Assembly: GCF_000156575.1 (NCBI RefSeq)
Contig: NZ_GG666049.1
Coordinates: 110,976 to 174,975 of the forward strand
DNA from: Anaerococcus lactolyticus ATCC 51172
Lineage (GTDB): Bacteria > Bacillota > Clostridia > Tissierellales > Peptoniphilaceae
Direction: 5' to 3'
Length of the DNA: 64,000 bases
Shown here: piece by piece, positions 17,886-26,539 of the stretch
How the letters are laid out: every line of letters starts with the position of its first letter
How positions within the stretch are numbered: the first letter of the stretch is position 1
Made by a program: the position numbers and the translations under genes
The notes under the pieces: model-generated
What the model saw: only the letters and a program-made list of their open reading frames with translations
Databases searched by the model: none
What the model was told of the DNA's origin: nothing

Positions 17886-19097
17886 TTATTTAACTGGGTC
17901 TGCTGTCCAGTTTTTATCTCCTAATATATTTCTATGATAGAACTTATCTACCGCTACCGCTAAAGCTGTATCACCTGAGATGTTTGCAGCTGTACCAAAT
18001 GAATCTTGGGTTAGGTATAGGGAAATTGCAAGAGAAGCCATGGCTGACTCTGGGCTAATACCTACGATTGGTAGGAATGGAAGAGCTGACATGATTGCTC
18101 CACCTGGTGCACCTGGTGCTGCTACCATTGCTATACCTAGGATAGCTATAAGTTGGATCATAAGACCATATGAGTGATTCATATTATACATTGTTAAGAT
18201 AGTAAATACGCAAGCAGTTATGGTAATCATAGAGCCTGGCATATGAACTGTAGCTCCTAATGGGATTACAAAATCTCTAATTGGTTGGGATACTCCGTTT
18301 GCCTCAGCACACTGTAAGTTTACAGGAATTGTTGCTGCGGAAGATTGGGTACCAACTGCTGTGAAATATCCTCTAAGTTCATTTTTAATCATAGCAAATG
18401 GGTTTTTACCTGAATAAGCTCCTGATATCACAAACATAATTGTAATATAAATTAAGTGGAGGGCTATGATGCAGATAAAGATTTTCCAGAAGATAGAAAG
18501 TACTGCAAATACAGAACCTGTGAAGGCCATCTTAGCAAAATTACCCATGATAAAGAATGGTAGGACTGGAACTATAGCTACTGCTAATACTTGAGTGATA
18601 ATCTTGTTAAATTCATCAACTACTCCATATAGATAAGCTCCTGATCCTTTTTTTCTCAACCATGAAATGCAAATACCTAGCATAAAGGCGAAGATAATAC
18701 CACTTGTAACTGTGAAAAATGGTGCTATTTCAACGTTGAAATATGGTTTTAGTTCGATTTTATCTGCAGCTTGGATTGCTGCTACTTGACTATCGTTTAT
18801 AAAGCTTGGGAAGATTGCTCTTGCCATAAAATATGATGCAGAACCTGCAACAAGTGTTGAGCAATAAGCTATAGCTACTGTAATACCTAATAGCTTGCCA
18901 GCACCTTCACCAAGGTCTGCTATACCCTTAGTAACGAAGGCTAGGATCATAAGTGGGATTATGAAACCTAAGAAGTTACCAAAGATAGATGAAAATGTCA
19001 CAAAAATTCTTACGATTGATCCTGGTAAATATGTACCGATTAAAATACCTAAAATAATACCACAAATCATTTTTGGAATTAAACCAATTTTTTTCAT
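17886..19097 (-). CDS. Dicarboxylate/amino-acid:cation symporter (DAACS), probably serine uptake
   Basis: The 403-residue membrane protein belongs to the GltP/SstT family: FLGFIIPLMILAFVTKGIADLG, the serine-poor hairpin GTQSSAATIPVNLQ, NGVSQPIRDFVIPLGATVHMPGS and the C-terminal QDSFGTAANISGDTALAVAVD. Members use Na+ or H+ to import glutamate, aspartate, dicarboxylates, serine or threonine. Its place upstream of sdaAB-sdaAA suggests it brings in serine or threonine; that is inference from context. The start at 19097 is set by AAGGAG. It is expressed from the promoter at 19258-19286 through a structured leader. Confidence 0.88.
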   Translation of the reverse strand: MKKIGLIPKMICGIILGILIGTYLPGSIVRIFVTFSSIFGNFLGFIIPLMILAFVTKGIADLGEGAGKLLGITVAIAYCSTLVAGSASYFMARAIFPSFINDSQVAAIQAADKIELKPYFNVEIAPFFTVTSGIIFAFMLGICISWLRKKGSGAYLYGVVDEFNKIITQVLAVAIVPVLPFFIMGNFAKMAFTGSVFAVLSIFWKIFICIIALHLIYITIMFVISGAYSGKNPFAMIKNELRGYFTAVGTQSSAATIPVNLQCAEANGVSQPIRDFVIPLGATVHMPGSMITITACVFTILTMYNMNHSYGLMIQLIAILGIAMVAAPGAPGGAIMSALPFLPIVGISPESAMASLAISLYLTQDSFGTAANISGDTALAVAVDKFYHRNILGDKNWTADPVK

Positions 19098-19192
19098 TTT
19101 ATTCTCCTTGTTTATAAAGCAACATGTAAACCTTTGCAACTTGACAGAAAAATATTAAAAATGATCATGCTTTAGAATTCTAGCCCTAAATT

Positions 19193-19239
19193 CTAAAATA
19201 AAACCAATTTATAAATTGGTTATTCCTAAGAAAACCAAT
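19193..19239 (-). promoter_or_regulatory. Attenuator-like leader of the serine operon
   Basis: On the minus strand three short segments alternate: ATTGGTT (plus 19233-19239), AACCAAT (19215-19221) and ATTGGTT (19202-19208). Segments 2 and 3 form a perfect 8-bp stem with TATA loop followed by TTATTTT, a terminator; segments 1 and 2 can pair instead and would prevent it. This is the logic of transcription attenuation. The ligand or protein is unknown. Confidence 0.5.
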
Positions 19240-19257
19240 CTTTTTCTATCAACTTAA

Positions 19258-19286
19258 ATTATATATGAAAAAGGCGACTATGTCAA
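19258..19286 (-). promoter_or_regulatory. Consensus sigma-A promoter of the serine operon
   Basis: Minus strand TTGACA (plus 19281-19286), 17-base spacer, TATAAT (plus 19258-19263). Both boxes match the consensus exactly. The rest of the 19290-19600 stretch is AT-rich with no gene that I can support. Confidence 0.85.
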
Positions 19287-19595
19287 TATTTCTATTGGTT
19301 TTTTTATAAAAACTCTCTTTTCCTAACATTCCCAATATACATAAATTTTTCATCGCAAAGCGCTTGGTTTCCCTTACCTTGCACGAGTTTTAAGGCAGAC
19401 TTTTGTCTAATCTTTTTTCCTTAGATTAACGTTAAAATTTTGAATACCTTTTCCTGCCTTAGCTCAAGCTCGTTGGCTCTTTCATCTTTCATCAATTATA
19501 GGTAAAAGTAAATCCTGTTTTTCTAACCCAGCCTCACTTTTATTTTTAAAACCGCTTTTATTTTTTTCTATCGCTTTTAATTATTCTTATGAATA

Positions 19596-19646
19596 TAAAA
19601 AGCCAAGAGCCTTGAATTAACTTAGCATTTTCAAGACATCTTGGCG
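19596..19646 (-). terminator. Rho-independent terminator
   Basis: Minus strand GCCAAGA-tg-TCTTGAA pairs with TTCAAG-gc-TCTTGGC (plus 19602-19645), then TTTTTAT. It ends the aspA-fumC-HAD unit. Confidence 0.75.
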
Positions 19647-19651
19647 CCTTC

Positions 19652-20785
19652 CTAATTAATAGACGTTTCGTCCCTTATAAAAGTTTTCTCATATGGATTT
19701 CTGGCTTGGAGGATGTAGCGTTCAGAGCCAGCTAGTGCCTCTTGCTTTAGGTTGTTTATCTCTCCTTTTACCCTCCTATCAATAATCAAACCCAGATCGG
19801 TTGTGGGAAATTCTGTCATCATAGAAAGGTCTCCGTCGCTGTCACCACCTACTAAGATTGGACCATAGTTTGCCTCATTCTGGATGAGCTTCCTGATAGT
19901 TTCTGACTTGCCTTCCTTTTGGGTCATAGGATAAGCTTTGTCAAGCTCTGGTATGACTTTTCCTCTCTTGTCCTTTGTCAGCCTTAGTCCGAGCACTTTC
20001 TCCTTAGGAAAATTATAAGAATTTCCAGTTGCAAAGGTCCTTACTATATCTATAAATGAGGCTGATACCACATAAACATCGATCCCTTCTTGTTCTAGGG
20101 TATGGTAGAGGTCTACCATTTCTGGGATGTTGCCCAGACCTACAAAATAAGAGACAGCTACCCTACCTGCTTGGGTTTCTATATTTGGCGAAATGAATTT
20201 TTCCCTTCTTACTTCCTCATTTTTCATAAAAGCAAAGGCTTCTTCACAAAATTTTTCGATTTCCTCTGGCTCATAATGAGTAAAAAGAAAGGCCATCCAG
20301 CAATAAGAATCTTCAGCTTCTTTGTCGTGATCTGCTGCCTTGTAGCGAAAAATCATCTTGGCTACAAATTCCTTGTAGGCGTTGGTTTCTTTGATCATTT
20401 CAAAAGGCACATCTCCCCCTAGCCTGTCGCTAGTTCCATAAAGCTTCTTATAGACATCGTAAATATCTGCAGAAATCTTATCTATATTTACCCTCTCTCC
20501 TTCTAAATTCCTATAGGGATCACGAAAATCTGACCTGTCTACATGTACCCTTATAATCTCATAAAGCTCTTCAGGATTTATTTTGAAAGCGAGATTTGTA
20601 ATTAGGTAGTATAGGGTTGCCTCTTCGACATCGCCTATTATAGAAGTGTTATCCCAATCAAAAACTGCAAAGGGCTTTTTTTCTGGAGTATAGGATGGAT
20701 TGTCCTTGCCATGATTAGCTATTAACTTGTTTATAGAGTCAAAGGCCCTGTCGTTCCAAGAGCCTCTTTGTATATATTCTTTCAT
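19652..20785 (-). CDS. HAD-superfamily hydrolase, phosphoserine/phosphocholine-phosphatase-like
   Basis: The 377-residue protein has HAD motif I in FAVFDWDNTSIIGDVEEA (DxDNT), motif II in YVVSASFIDI (Ser) and motif IV in VGGDSDGDLSMM (GDSxxD). The large insertion between motifs I and II (about 150 residues) is a helical cap. The DWDNT form with a following acidic E-E-A resembles phosphocholine/phosphoserine phosphatase groups, but the substrate cannot be fixed. No signal peptide is visible, so it is cytoplasmic. It starts right at the end of fumC and is probably co-transcribed. Confidence 0.75.
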   Translation of the reverse strand: MKEYIQRGSWNDRAFDSINKLIANHGKDNPSYTPEKKPFAVFDWDNTSIIGDVEEATLYYLITNLAFKINPEELYEIIRVHVDRSDFRDPYRNLEGERVNIDKISADIYDVYKKLYGTSDRLGGDVPFEMIKETNAYKEFVAKMIFRYKAADHDKEAEDSYCWMAFLFTHYEPEEIEKFCEEAFAFMKNEEVRREKFISPNIETQAGRVAVSYFVGLGNIPEMVDLYHTLEQEGIDVYVVSASFIDIVRTFATGNSYNFPKEKVLGLRLTKDKRGKVIPELDKAYPMTQKEGKSETIRKLIQNEANYGPILVGGDSDGDLSMMTEFPTTDLGLIIDRRVKGEINNLKQEALAGSERYILQARNPYEKTFIRDETSIN

Positions 20786-22150
20786 TTAAACCATCTTTTC
20801 TGGATCAACTATCTTTAGAAAAGTTTCATCTGTCACAAAACCTAGTTCTGCATTCGCTTCTCTAAGGCTTATGCCCTTTGAGTGGGCGTATTTGGCGAGT
20901 TCACTTGCCTTGTCATAGCCGATATGTGGCGATAAGGCTGTCACTAGCATAAGGGATTTTTCAAGATTTTCCTTAATTTTTTCCTCATTTGCCACAAGGC
21001 CTCTAACGAGGTGGATATTGAAGGAATGAAGTCCCTTTGATAAAATCTTTACAGAATCCACCATCTTATAGGTTATAAATGGCATATAGGCATTTAGTTC
21101 TAGTTGGCCAAGGGAATTTGCCAAACTTATAGCCACGTCATTTGCCATCACTTCTAGGCAAATCATGGTTAGCATTTCTACCTGGGTTGGGTTTACCTTG
21201 CCCGGCATGATAGACGAGCCCGGTTCGTTTGAAGGAATTATTAACTCGCCAATACCTGTCCTTGGGCCCGATGATAAAAATCTAATATCTTCAGCAATTT
21301 TCAATAGGTCTGAGGCTAAAATTTTTATAGCTCCATGGGCCTTGGCCATGCCATGTTTGCTTGATAATTGCAAAAATTTATTTAAGTCAGCCCTTAAGTT
21401 TAAGCCAGTTAGGTCGGATAGGGTTTCTGCCATCTTTGTATCATAACCTTTTTTTGTATTTAAGCCAGTACCAACAGCTGTGCCCCCGATTGCCAAAAAT
21501 TCCAGGGCCTTGGCACTTTCTCTAATATAAGCTCCGTCTCTTTTTATAAGGTCAGCGTAAGTTTTTATTTCATCTGACAAACTAAGAGGGGTTGCATCTT
21601 GGAGGTGGGTCCTGCCGGTTTTAATTATACCCTTAAAGTCTTCTGCCCTCTTGTAAAATTCTTCGGCAAGGCCATCCACTTCTGGAAGTAGTTCTTCTTT
21701 TATAAGTCTAAGGCTTGTGATGTGCATAGCTGTAGGAAAGACATCGTTAGTTGACTGACTCATATTGACATGGTCATTAGGATGGATTAGATTTTCACCC
21801 AAAGTCTCATTTGCCAAATGGGCTATTACCTCATTTACATTCATATTGGTCTGAGTGCCTGAGCCTGTTTGGTAGACTGTAAGTGGAAATTGATCCTCAA
21901 AGCTTTCATTCAAAACCTTATCACAAGCTGCGACAATGGCATCCTTATAAGAATCTTTTAGCTTTCCCTGGGAATTATTTACAAGAGCTGCCGCTTTTTT
22001 TACTAGGATAAGGGATTTGATTTGATCAAAGGGCATCCTTGCCACTCCTTGGGGGAAATTTTCGTAGGAACGTTGGGTTTGAGCACCCCAAAGCTTGTCA
22101 TTTCCTACCCTGATTTCTCCCATGGAATCTTTTTCAATCCTGTAATCCAT
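20786..22150 (-). CDS. fumC: Class II fumarate hydratase
   Basis: The 454-residue protein carries the fumarase/aspartase signature GSSIMPGKVNPTQ and the active-site stretches TGSGTQTNMNVNEV and HPNDHVNMSQSTND. The T-Q after the signature and the shorter length favour fumarase over aspartase. It converts fumarate to malate. The ATG at 22150 overlaps the aspA stop (TGATG); a TTG one codon earlier is in frame but unneeded. Pairing with aspA routes aspartate to malate. Confidence 0.92.
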   Translation of the reverse strand: MDYRIEKDSMGEIRVGNDKLWGAQTQRSYENFPQGVARMPFDQIKSLILVKKAAALVNNSQGKLKDSYKDAIVAACDKVLNESFEDQFPLTVYQTGSGTQTNMNVNEVIAHLANETLGENLIHPNDHVNMSQSTNDVFPTAMHITSLRLIKEELLPEVDGLAEEFYKRAEDFKGIIKTGRTHLQDATPLSLSDEIKTYADLIKRDGAYIRESAKALEFLAIGGTAVGTGLNTKKGYDTKMAETLSDLTGLNLRADLNKFLQLSSKHGMAKAHGAIKILASDLLKIAEDIRFLSSGPRTGIGELIIPSNEPGSSIMPGKVNPTQVEMLTMICLEVMANDVAISLANSLGQLELNAYMPFITYKMVDSVKILSKGLHSFNIHLVRGLVANEEKIKENLEKSLMLVTALSPHIGYDKASELAKYAHSKGISLREANAELGFVTDETFLKIVDPEKMV

Positions 22151-23568
22151 CAATCTTTCTCCATGTGTTCTTCATCTAAAATACCCGGTTGGGTCATCTT
22201 TCTATAGTCTAAAATCTTGTCAACTTCTTCGCTTGTCATTAGCCCTCTTTCAAGAATTAACTCTCTGATTGGCCTTGCTTCCCTCATAGATTGTTTGGCA
22301 ATAGATGATGCCATGTCGTAACCTATGTGTGGGGCGAAGGCTGTAATGATTCCAACAGAATTTTCTACCTTAGCCCTTAATTTTTCCTTGTTGGCTGTGA
22401 TGCCTTCTATACAATTTACAGTTAAGGTTTGAATAGCTCCCCTTAGGGTAGTTATGGACTGAATTAGGGCGTAAAAAATGATTGGCTCAAAGGCGTTTAG
22501 CTCTAGTTGTCCCGCCTCAACTGCCATAGTAACTGTTAGGTCATTACCTACAACCAAAAAGGCAACCTGGTTTACAACTTCTGGTATAACTGGGTTTACC
22601 TTGCCTGGCATGATTGATGATCCTGCCTGTTTGGCTGGAAGTTTGAAGTCAGAAATTCCTGTGGTTGGGCCTGAAGATAAGAGTCTTAGGTCATTTGCCA
22701 CTTTTGAAAGGCTAGCTGCAAAAGTTTTTAGGACTGAAGATGCAAATAAAAACCCATCTAGGTTTTGGGTTGAGTCAATCAAGTCCTCTGCCTGCCTTAA
22801 ATCTAGTCCTGTGATTTCTCTTAGAATCTTGTCAATATTTTCTACAAAATTATCATCTGCATTAAGGCCTGTGCCAACAGCTGTGCCCCCAAGATTGATT
22901 GAAGAAAGCTCTTCGATGGCTTTTTTAAACCTCATTAGCCCTCTTTCAACAACCCTTGAATAGGCCTTAAATTCCTGTCCAAGAGTGATTGGAACAGCAT
23001 CTTGAAGCTGGGTTCTGCCCATTTTTACATAATCATCAAAGGCATTAGCCTTATCGTCTAAGGCCTTTATTAATTTTTCTGTATCCCTAGCAAGGTCTTC
23101 TATGTAGCGAATTATGGCGATTTTACCTGCTGTTGGTATGACATCGTTGGTTGACTGGCCAAGGTTTACGTGATCATTTGGATGGATATGTTCATAGTGG
23201 CCGAGACTTCCACCAAGAGCTACATTAGCAATATTTGCAATAACTTCATTGGCGTTCATATTAAAAGAAGTGCCAGCCCCACCTTGGATAGGATCAACTA
23301 TAAAGTCTGCCAGGTATTTGCCAGCAAGGATTTCATCGCAAGCTGCCACAATAGCCGCACTCTTCCTATCCGAAAGGATGCCAACCTTGTTATTTTGGAT
23401 GGCACAAGCCTTTTTTATTTCAACAATAGCTCTAATAAAATATGGGTCCATGGCCTTAGAAGTAATTTTAAAATTTTCATAAGCCCTATAAGCATTGGCT
23501 CCATAATAAGCGTCCTTTGGGATTTTGAGTTCTCCTAAAGAATCTCTTTCAATCCTATATTCTGTCAT
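22150..23568 (-). CDS. aspA: Aspartate ammonia-lyase
   Basis: The 472-residue protein has AGTSFNMNANEVIANIAN, HPNDHVNLGQSTNDVIPT and GSSIMPGKVNPVIPEV; the V-I-P-E-V after the signature is the aspartase form, as opposed to fumarase. It splits aspartate into fumarate and ammonia. It is first in an aspA-fumC-HAD unit with a clear promoter (TTGGAA-17-TATAAT). It begins MTEYRIERDSLGELKIP, parallel to the fumC start, showing common ancestry of the two neighbours. Confidence 0.94.
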   Translation of the reverse strand: MTEYRIERDSLGELKIPKDAYYGANAYRAYENFKITSKAMDPYFIRAIVEIKKACAIQNNKVGILSDRKSAAIVAACDEILAGKYLADFIVDPIQGGAGTSFNMNANEVIANIANVALGGSLGHYEHIHPNDHVNLGQSTNDVIPTAGKIAIIRYIEDLARDTEKLIKALDDKANAFDDYVKMGRTQLQDAVPITLGQEFKAYSRVVERGLMRFKKAIEELSSINLGGTAVGTGLNADDNFVENIDKILREITGLDLRQAEDLIDSTQNLDGFLFASSVLKTFAASLSKVANDLRLLSSGPTTGISDFKLPAKQAGSSIMPGKVNPVIPEVVNQVAFLVVGNDLTVTMAVEAGQLELNAFEPIIFYALIQSITTLRGAIQTLTVNCIEGITANKEKLRAKVENSVGIITAFAPHIGYDMASSIAKQSMREARPIRELILERGLMTSEEVDKILDYRKMTQPGILDEEHMEKD

Positions 23569-23602
23569 CGTTAACTCCTTTAAAAATTAAGTACCTACCC
23601 TA

Positions 23603-23631
23603 ATTATAAACTAAGCAAACGATTTTTCCAA
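23603..23631 (-). promoter_or_regulatory. Sigma-A promoter of aspA
   Basis: Minus strand TTGGAA (plus 23626-23631), 17 bases, TATAAT (plus 23603-23608). Confidence 0.7.
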
Positions 23632-23664
23632 ATATAAATTTATTTCTCCTATCAAGGTTACATC

Positions 23665-23691
23665 AAAAAAACAAGGCCCCTCAGGGCCTTA
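23665..23691 (-). terminator. Rho-independent terminator of the surface-protein gene
   Basis: Minus strand AAGGCCC, loop TGAG, GGGCCTT, then GTTTTTTT. Confidence 0.92.
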
Positions 23692-23695
23692 ATTT

Positions 23696-24826
23696 CTATT
23701 TTCTTTTCTTGCTAGCAAAGAGGGCTGTTGAGCTTGCTCCTAGGGTTAGGATGGCTGCTATTGAAGATGCAACGCCTGTTTTTGCGTTTTTGGCTGGAGC
23801 TTTAGCCCCTGCTTTTGCTTCTTCTTTATTGTCTTTCTTTTTAGCTTCGCTTGTTGAGTCTGTCTTCTTAGCTTCCTTAGCCTTTTTGCTTGAAGTCTTT
23901 TCTTCTTTTTTCTCGCTTGCCTTTTCTCTAGCTTCGCTCTTTTGATCTACTTTTTCAGCCTTTGCTGGTGTTTTTTCGCTTTTTGCATAAACTATATCGC
24001 CGTTTTCAAAGTAGGTTCCATCAGCTAATTTTACAAGGACTATAGGTTTTATAAATTTCACATCTGCTGGTAGTTTTTTGATTTCTATTTCATAACCACC
24101 TGCTACTTCTTTAACAGTGTAGTCTTCCTTAGGTAGTTCTTGTTTATTATATTTTGGAGTTGATGAAGAAACTCCGTCCACCTTCATTGCCTTATAATCA
24201 GCTTCTGTAACATAGTTTAATTTTATAAACTTGCTGTCGCTTTCGCCTGCCTTCTTAAGACCCTTAAAGGTTGATTTAATCATAATTTTGTTTTTCTTAA
24301 GACCTGTGTAAGCTTTGTTGTTGTGAGGATTAGTATTTTCTCTCTTGCCTACAACTTTAAAATTAACTAGGGCCTTGTGGGTGTAATCTCTGAATAAACC
24401 TTTCTTCTTGCCATCTATTTTCTTGAAAGGAATCTTTTCCATTTCTTCAAGCTTAGCTTGGTCAATAGATTCATCAGCTAAAAGCTCTTTAGCTCTGGCT
24501 ATTGATTTTTTGATTTCTGCCTTGGTTTGACCTTCATAGTCTATAGCTGGGTTATCAACTGATTTTTCGTCCATTGAATCCAAATATTTTTTAAGGTCTG
24601 CCTTGGCCTTAGCTACCTTTTCTTCAAAATCTTTTTTGCTTACATCTTCCTTATCTGCCATTGCTTCTTCAATAATGGCAATAGCATCGTCAACTTCCAT
24701 TTTATCGCTTGCTGCTTCTTCTTTTGCTACAGCTTCATCAGCCTGACTTCTATTAATTTGTCCAGGCATAAAATTTATAGCCAACAAAAGGGCTAGAGCA
24801 AGACTTGCTTTACTTTTTACTTTCAT
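23696..24826 (-). CDS. Sortase-anchored surface protein under a Fur-like box
   Basis: The 376-residue protein has a signal peptide (KVKSKASLALALLLAINF), a helical, charged N-terminal half (residues 30-120), a beta-rich central domain (about 130-265, from YTHKALVNFKVVGKRE to GTYFENGDIVYAK), a Lys/Glu/Ala-rich wall-spanning linker (270-345) and a C-terminal anchor: NAKTG, a hydrophobic helix (VASSIAAILTLGASS) and SKKRK. NAKTG is a variant of the LPxTG sortase motif. The start at 24826 follows GGAGGT. The Fur-like operator suggests a role in iron or heme binding; the central domain could be a distant NEAT-like fold, but I do not recognise it firmly. Confidence 0.7.
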   Translation of the reverse strand: MKVKSKASLALALLLAINFMPGQINRSQADEAVAKEEAASDKMEVDDAIAIIEEAMADKEDVSKKDFEEKVAKAKADLKKYLDSMDEKSVDNPAIDYEGQTKAEIKKSIARAKELLADESIDQAKLEEMEKIPFKKIDGKKKGLFRDYTHKALVNFKVVGKRENTNPHNNKAYTGLKKNKIMIKSTFKGLKKAGESDSKFIKLNYVTEADYKAMKVDGVSSSTPKYNKQELPKEDYTVKEVAGGYEIEIKKLPADVKFIKPIVLVKLADGTYFENGDIVYAKSEKTPAKAEKVDQKSEAREKASEKKEEKTSSKKAKEAKKTDSTSEAKKKDNKEEAKAGAKAPAKNAKTGVASSIAAILTLGASSTALFASKKRK

Positions 24827-24911
24827 TATTACCTCCGAAATTATATGAGCACCTGCAAAGCCACACATTTAAAACGCCAGCATGCAATGAGTTCTTACTT
24901 GTTTCAAACTA

Positions 24912-24957
24912 ATTATAATAAAAATTCAAGGAGTTGTCAATAACGATTATCACTATC
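24912..24957 (-). promoter_or_regulatory. Consensus promoter overlapped by a Fur-like box
   Basis: On the minus strand TTGACA (plus 24935-24940), 17 bases and TATAAT (plus 24912-24917) form a full consensus promoter. Overlapping the -35, GATAGTGATAATCGTTATT (plus 24939-24957) matches the 19-bp Fur box GATAATGATAATCATTATC at 16 of 19 positions. Confidence 0.7.
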
Positions 24958-24963
24958 TTAGAT

Positions 24964-24991
24964 AAAAAAGCTCCCCAATCAGGGAAGCTTA
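24964..24991 (-). terminator. Terminator of nagA
   Basis: Minus strand AAGCT-t-CCC, loop, GGG-g-AGCTT followed by TTTTTAT. Confidence 0.75.
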
Positions 24992-25001
24992 AAAATCTTT
25001 T

Positions 25002-26132
25002 TTACTTACTATAAACTAATTTTCCATTCAAAAATGTTTTTTTTAAGTTCTTATCATAGTCAAGAACTATGAAGTCTGCGGAGTAGCCTTCGTGGAGCTT
25101 GCCACAAACATTGTCAATACCAACTGATTTTGCAGGAATTAGACTTGCCATTTGAATAGCCTCAAAAATATCTGCGATTTCCCAATCAACTACATTTTTA
25201 ACAGCCTCTTTTAGTTTAAGGATAGAACCTGCAAGCGAACCACCTTCCTTTAATCTAGCTGTTCCACCTTCTACCCTTACTGGAAATTCACCCAACATAT
25301 AGTCGCCATCAGCCATACCTCCAGCGCTCATGCAGTCAGTGATTAGGGCAATCTTATCCCTGCCCTTGGCATTCATTAGGATATTAGCTGCATTTGGATT
25401 TACATGGTGCCCGTCGCAAATAAGTTCTGAGATTGCATCAGTTGACATGGCAGCACCAACCATACCAGGTTCTCTGTGGTGGAGACCACTCATACCGTTG
25501 TAGGTGTGGACAAAAATATTTGCACCAGCATCAACTGCAGCTACTGCCTGCTCAAAACTCGCATCTGAATGGCCAAGAGCAACTCTAACACCCATAGCAT
25601 TGGCTTTTTTGATAAAGTCAGAGGCTCCCTCCCTTTCAGGAGCGATAGCAATTTTATTTACCAAACCATCTGATATTTCAATCCATTCCTTTAAATAATC
25701 AACCTTTGGATCTGACATATAGGCAGGGTTTTGAGCTCCCTTATACTTCTCAGTGAAAAATGGTCCTTCAAGGAAAATACCCCTAACCTTGGCACCTTCC
25801 ACATCTTTATATTCTAAAGCAACTTGCTTCAAAGCTGCATCTGTCTTTTCCTTAGAATCTGTAAGAGTGGTTGGCAAAAAGCTAGTAACACCACACTCCA
25901 AAAGTCCTTTTGAAATCACATTCAAAGCGCCTTCTTCTGCGTTCATAATATCCTTGCCAGCATAACCATGAATATGGGTGTCAACCAAGCCTGGAGCTAC
26001 AATTTCTCCTAAATATTCGTATTCATCTGGTTCGTTTTTAGAAAATCCAACAATGACTCCATCTTCGACTTCCATAAAATAGTCTTCGAGCATAGAGTCT
26101 TCTAATATAAAATAATCTGCCTTGTAAATCAT
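25002..26132 (-). CDS. nagA: N-acetylglucosamine-6-phosphate deacetylase
   Basis: The 376-residue amidohydrolase has VAPGLVDTHIHGYAGKDIMN (metal-binding HxH), EGPFF (metal Glu), ALGHSDA (His), VHTYNGMSGLHHREPGMVGA and ITDCMSAGGMADG (catalytic Asp). It converts GlcNAc-6-phosphate to glucosamine-6-phosphate and acetate, for use of host or cell-wall amino sugars. nagB is not in the window. It has its own promoter and terminator. This fits the MupG and BadF-kinase genes elsewhere in the window, which also point to amino-sugar use. Confidence 0.95.
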   Translation of the reverse strand: MIYKADYFILEDSMLEDYFMEVEDGVIVGFSKNEPDEYEYLGEIVAPGLVDTHIHGYAGKDIMNAEEGALNVISKGLLECGVTSFLPTTLTDSKEKTDAALKQVALEYKDVEGAKVRGIFLEGPFFTEKYKGAQNPAYMSDPKVDYLKEWIEISDGLVNKIAIAPEREGASDFIKKANAMGVRVALGHSDASFEQAVAAVDAGANIFVHTYNGMSGLHHREPGMVGAAMSTDAISELICDGHHVNPNAANILMNAKGRDKIALITDCMSAGGMADGDYMLGEFPVRVEGGTARLKEGGSLAGSILKLKEAVKNVVDWEIADIFEAIQMASLIPAKSVGIDNVCGKLHEGYSADFIVLDYDKNLKKTFLNGKLVYSK

Positions 26133-26163
26133 AAACTCTCCTTAATTTTCATCTTAAACATCT

Positions 26164-26192
26164 ACTATATTAATACCCTTTTTATAGTCTAA
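26164..26192 (-). promoter_or_regulatory. Promoter of nagA
   Basis: Minus strand TTAGAC (plus 26187-26192), 17 bases, TATAGT (plus 26164-26169), about 30 bases before the ATG. The remainder of the gap up to 26539 is AT-rich; I see no gene in it. Confidence 0.6.
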
Positions 26193-26539
26193 TTACTATT
26201 ATTTTAAATAGAATCTAGCGTTGCGAAATTGATAAACAATAGCCATTTAGTACAATTTTTTGACCATAAAATAAAATAGAACGCTTAAAATTACAACAAA
26301 AAAAAGTCAATAACTTGCTCATTTCTCTTCCTAATTATTATCATTTATACGATATTATTCATGATATTACTATTGATTTTTAATTAAGATTATAACTTCT
26401 AAAATATTTCTATATTTTCTTAATAATTTTCAATCCTTATAAGCCTAGTAGTCTCTTATTAGAGCGTATAAATATAATTAAGTTAATTATATCCTTTAAA
26501 TACCTTGACATCAGTTTCTAGGTAAAATCAGTTTCAATT

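Noticed and set aside
19290..19600. Possible gene in the gap left of the HAD hydrolase terminator
   Set aside because: No frame has a start, ribosome site and protein-like composition.
20786..23568. aspA and fumC as a recent duplication of one gene
   Set aside because: Both keep distinct family signatures and are ancient paralogues; the neighbourhood reflects pathway, not recent duplication.
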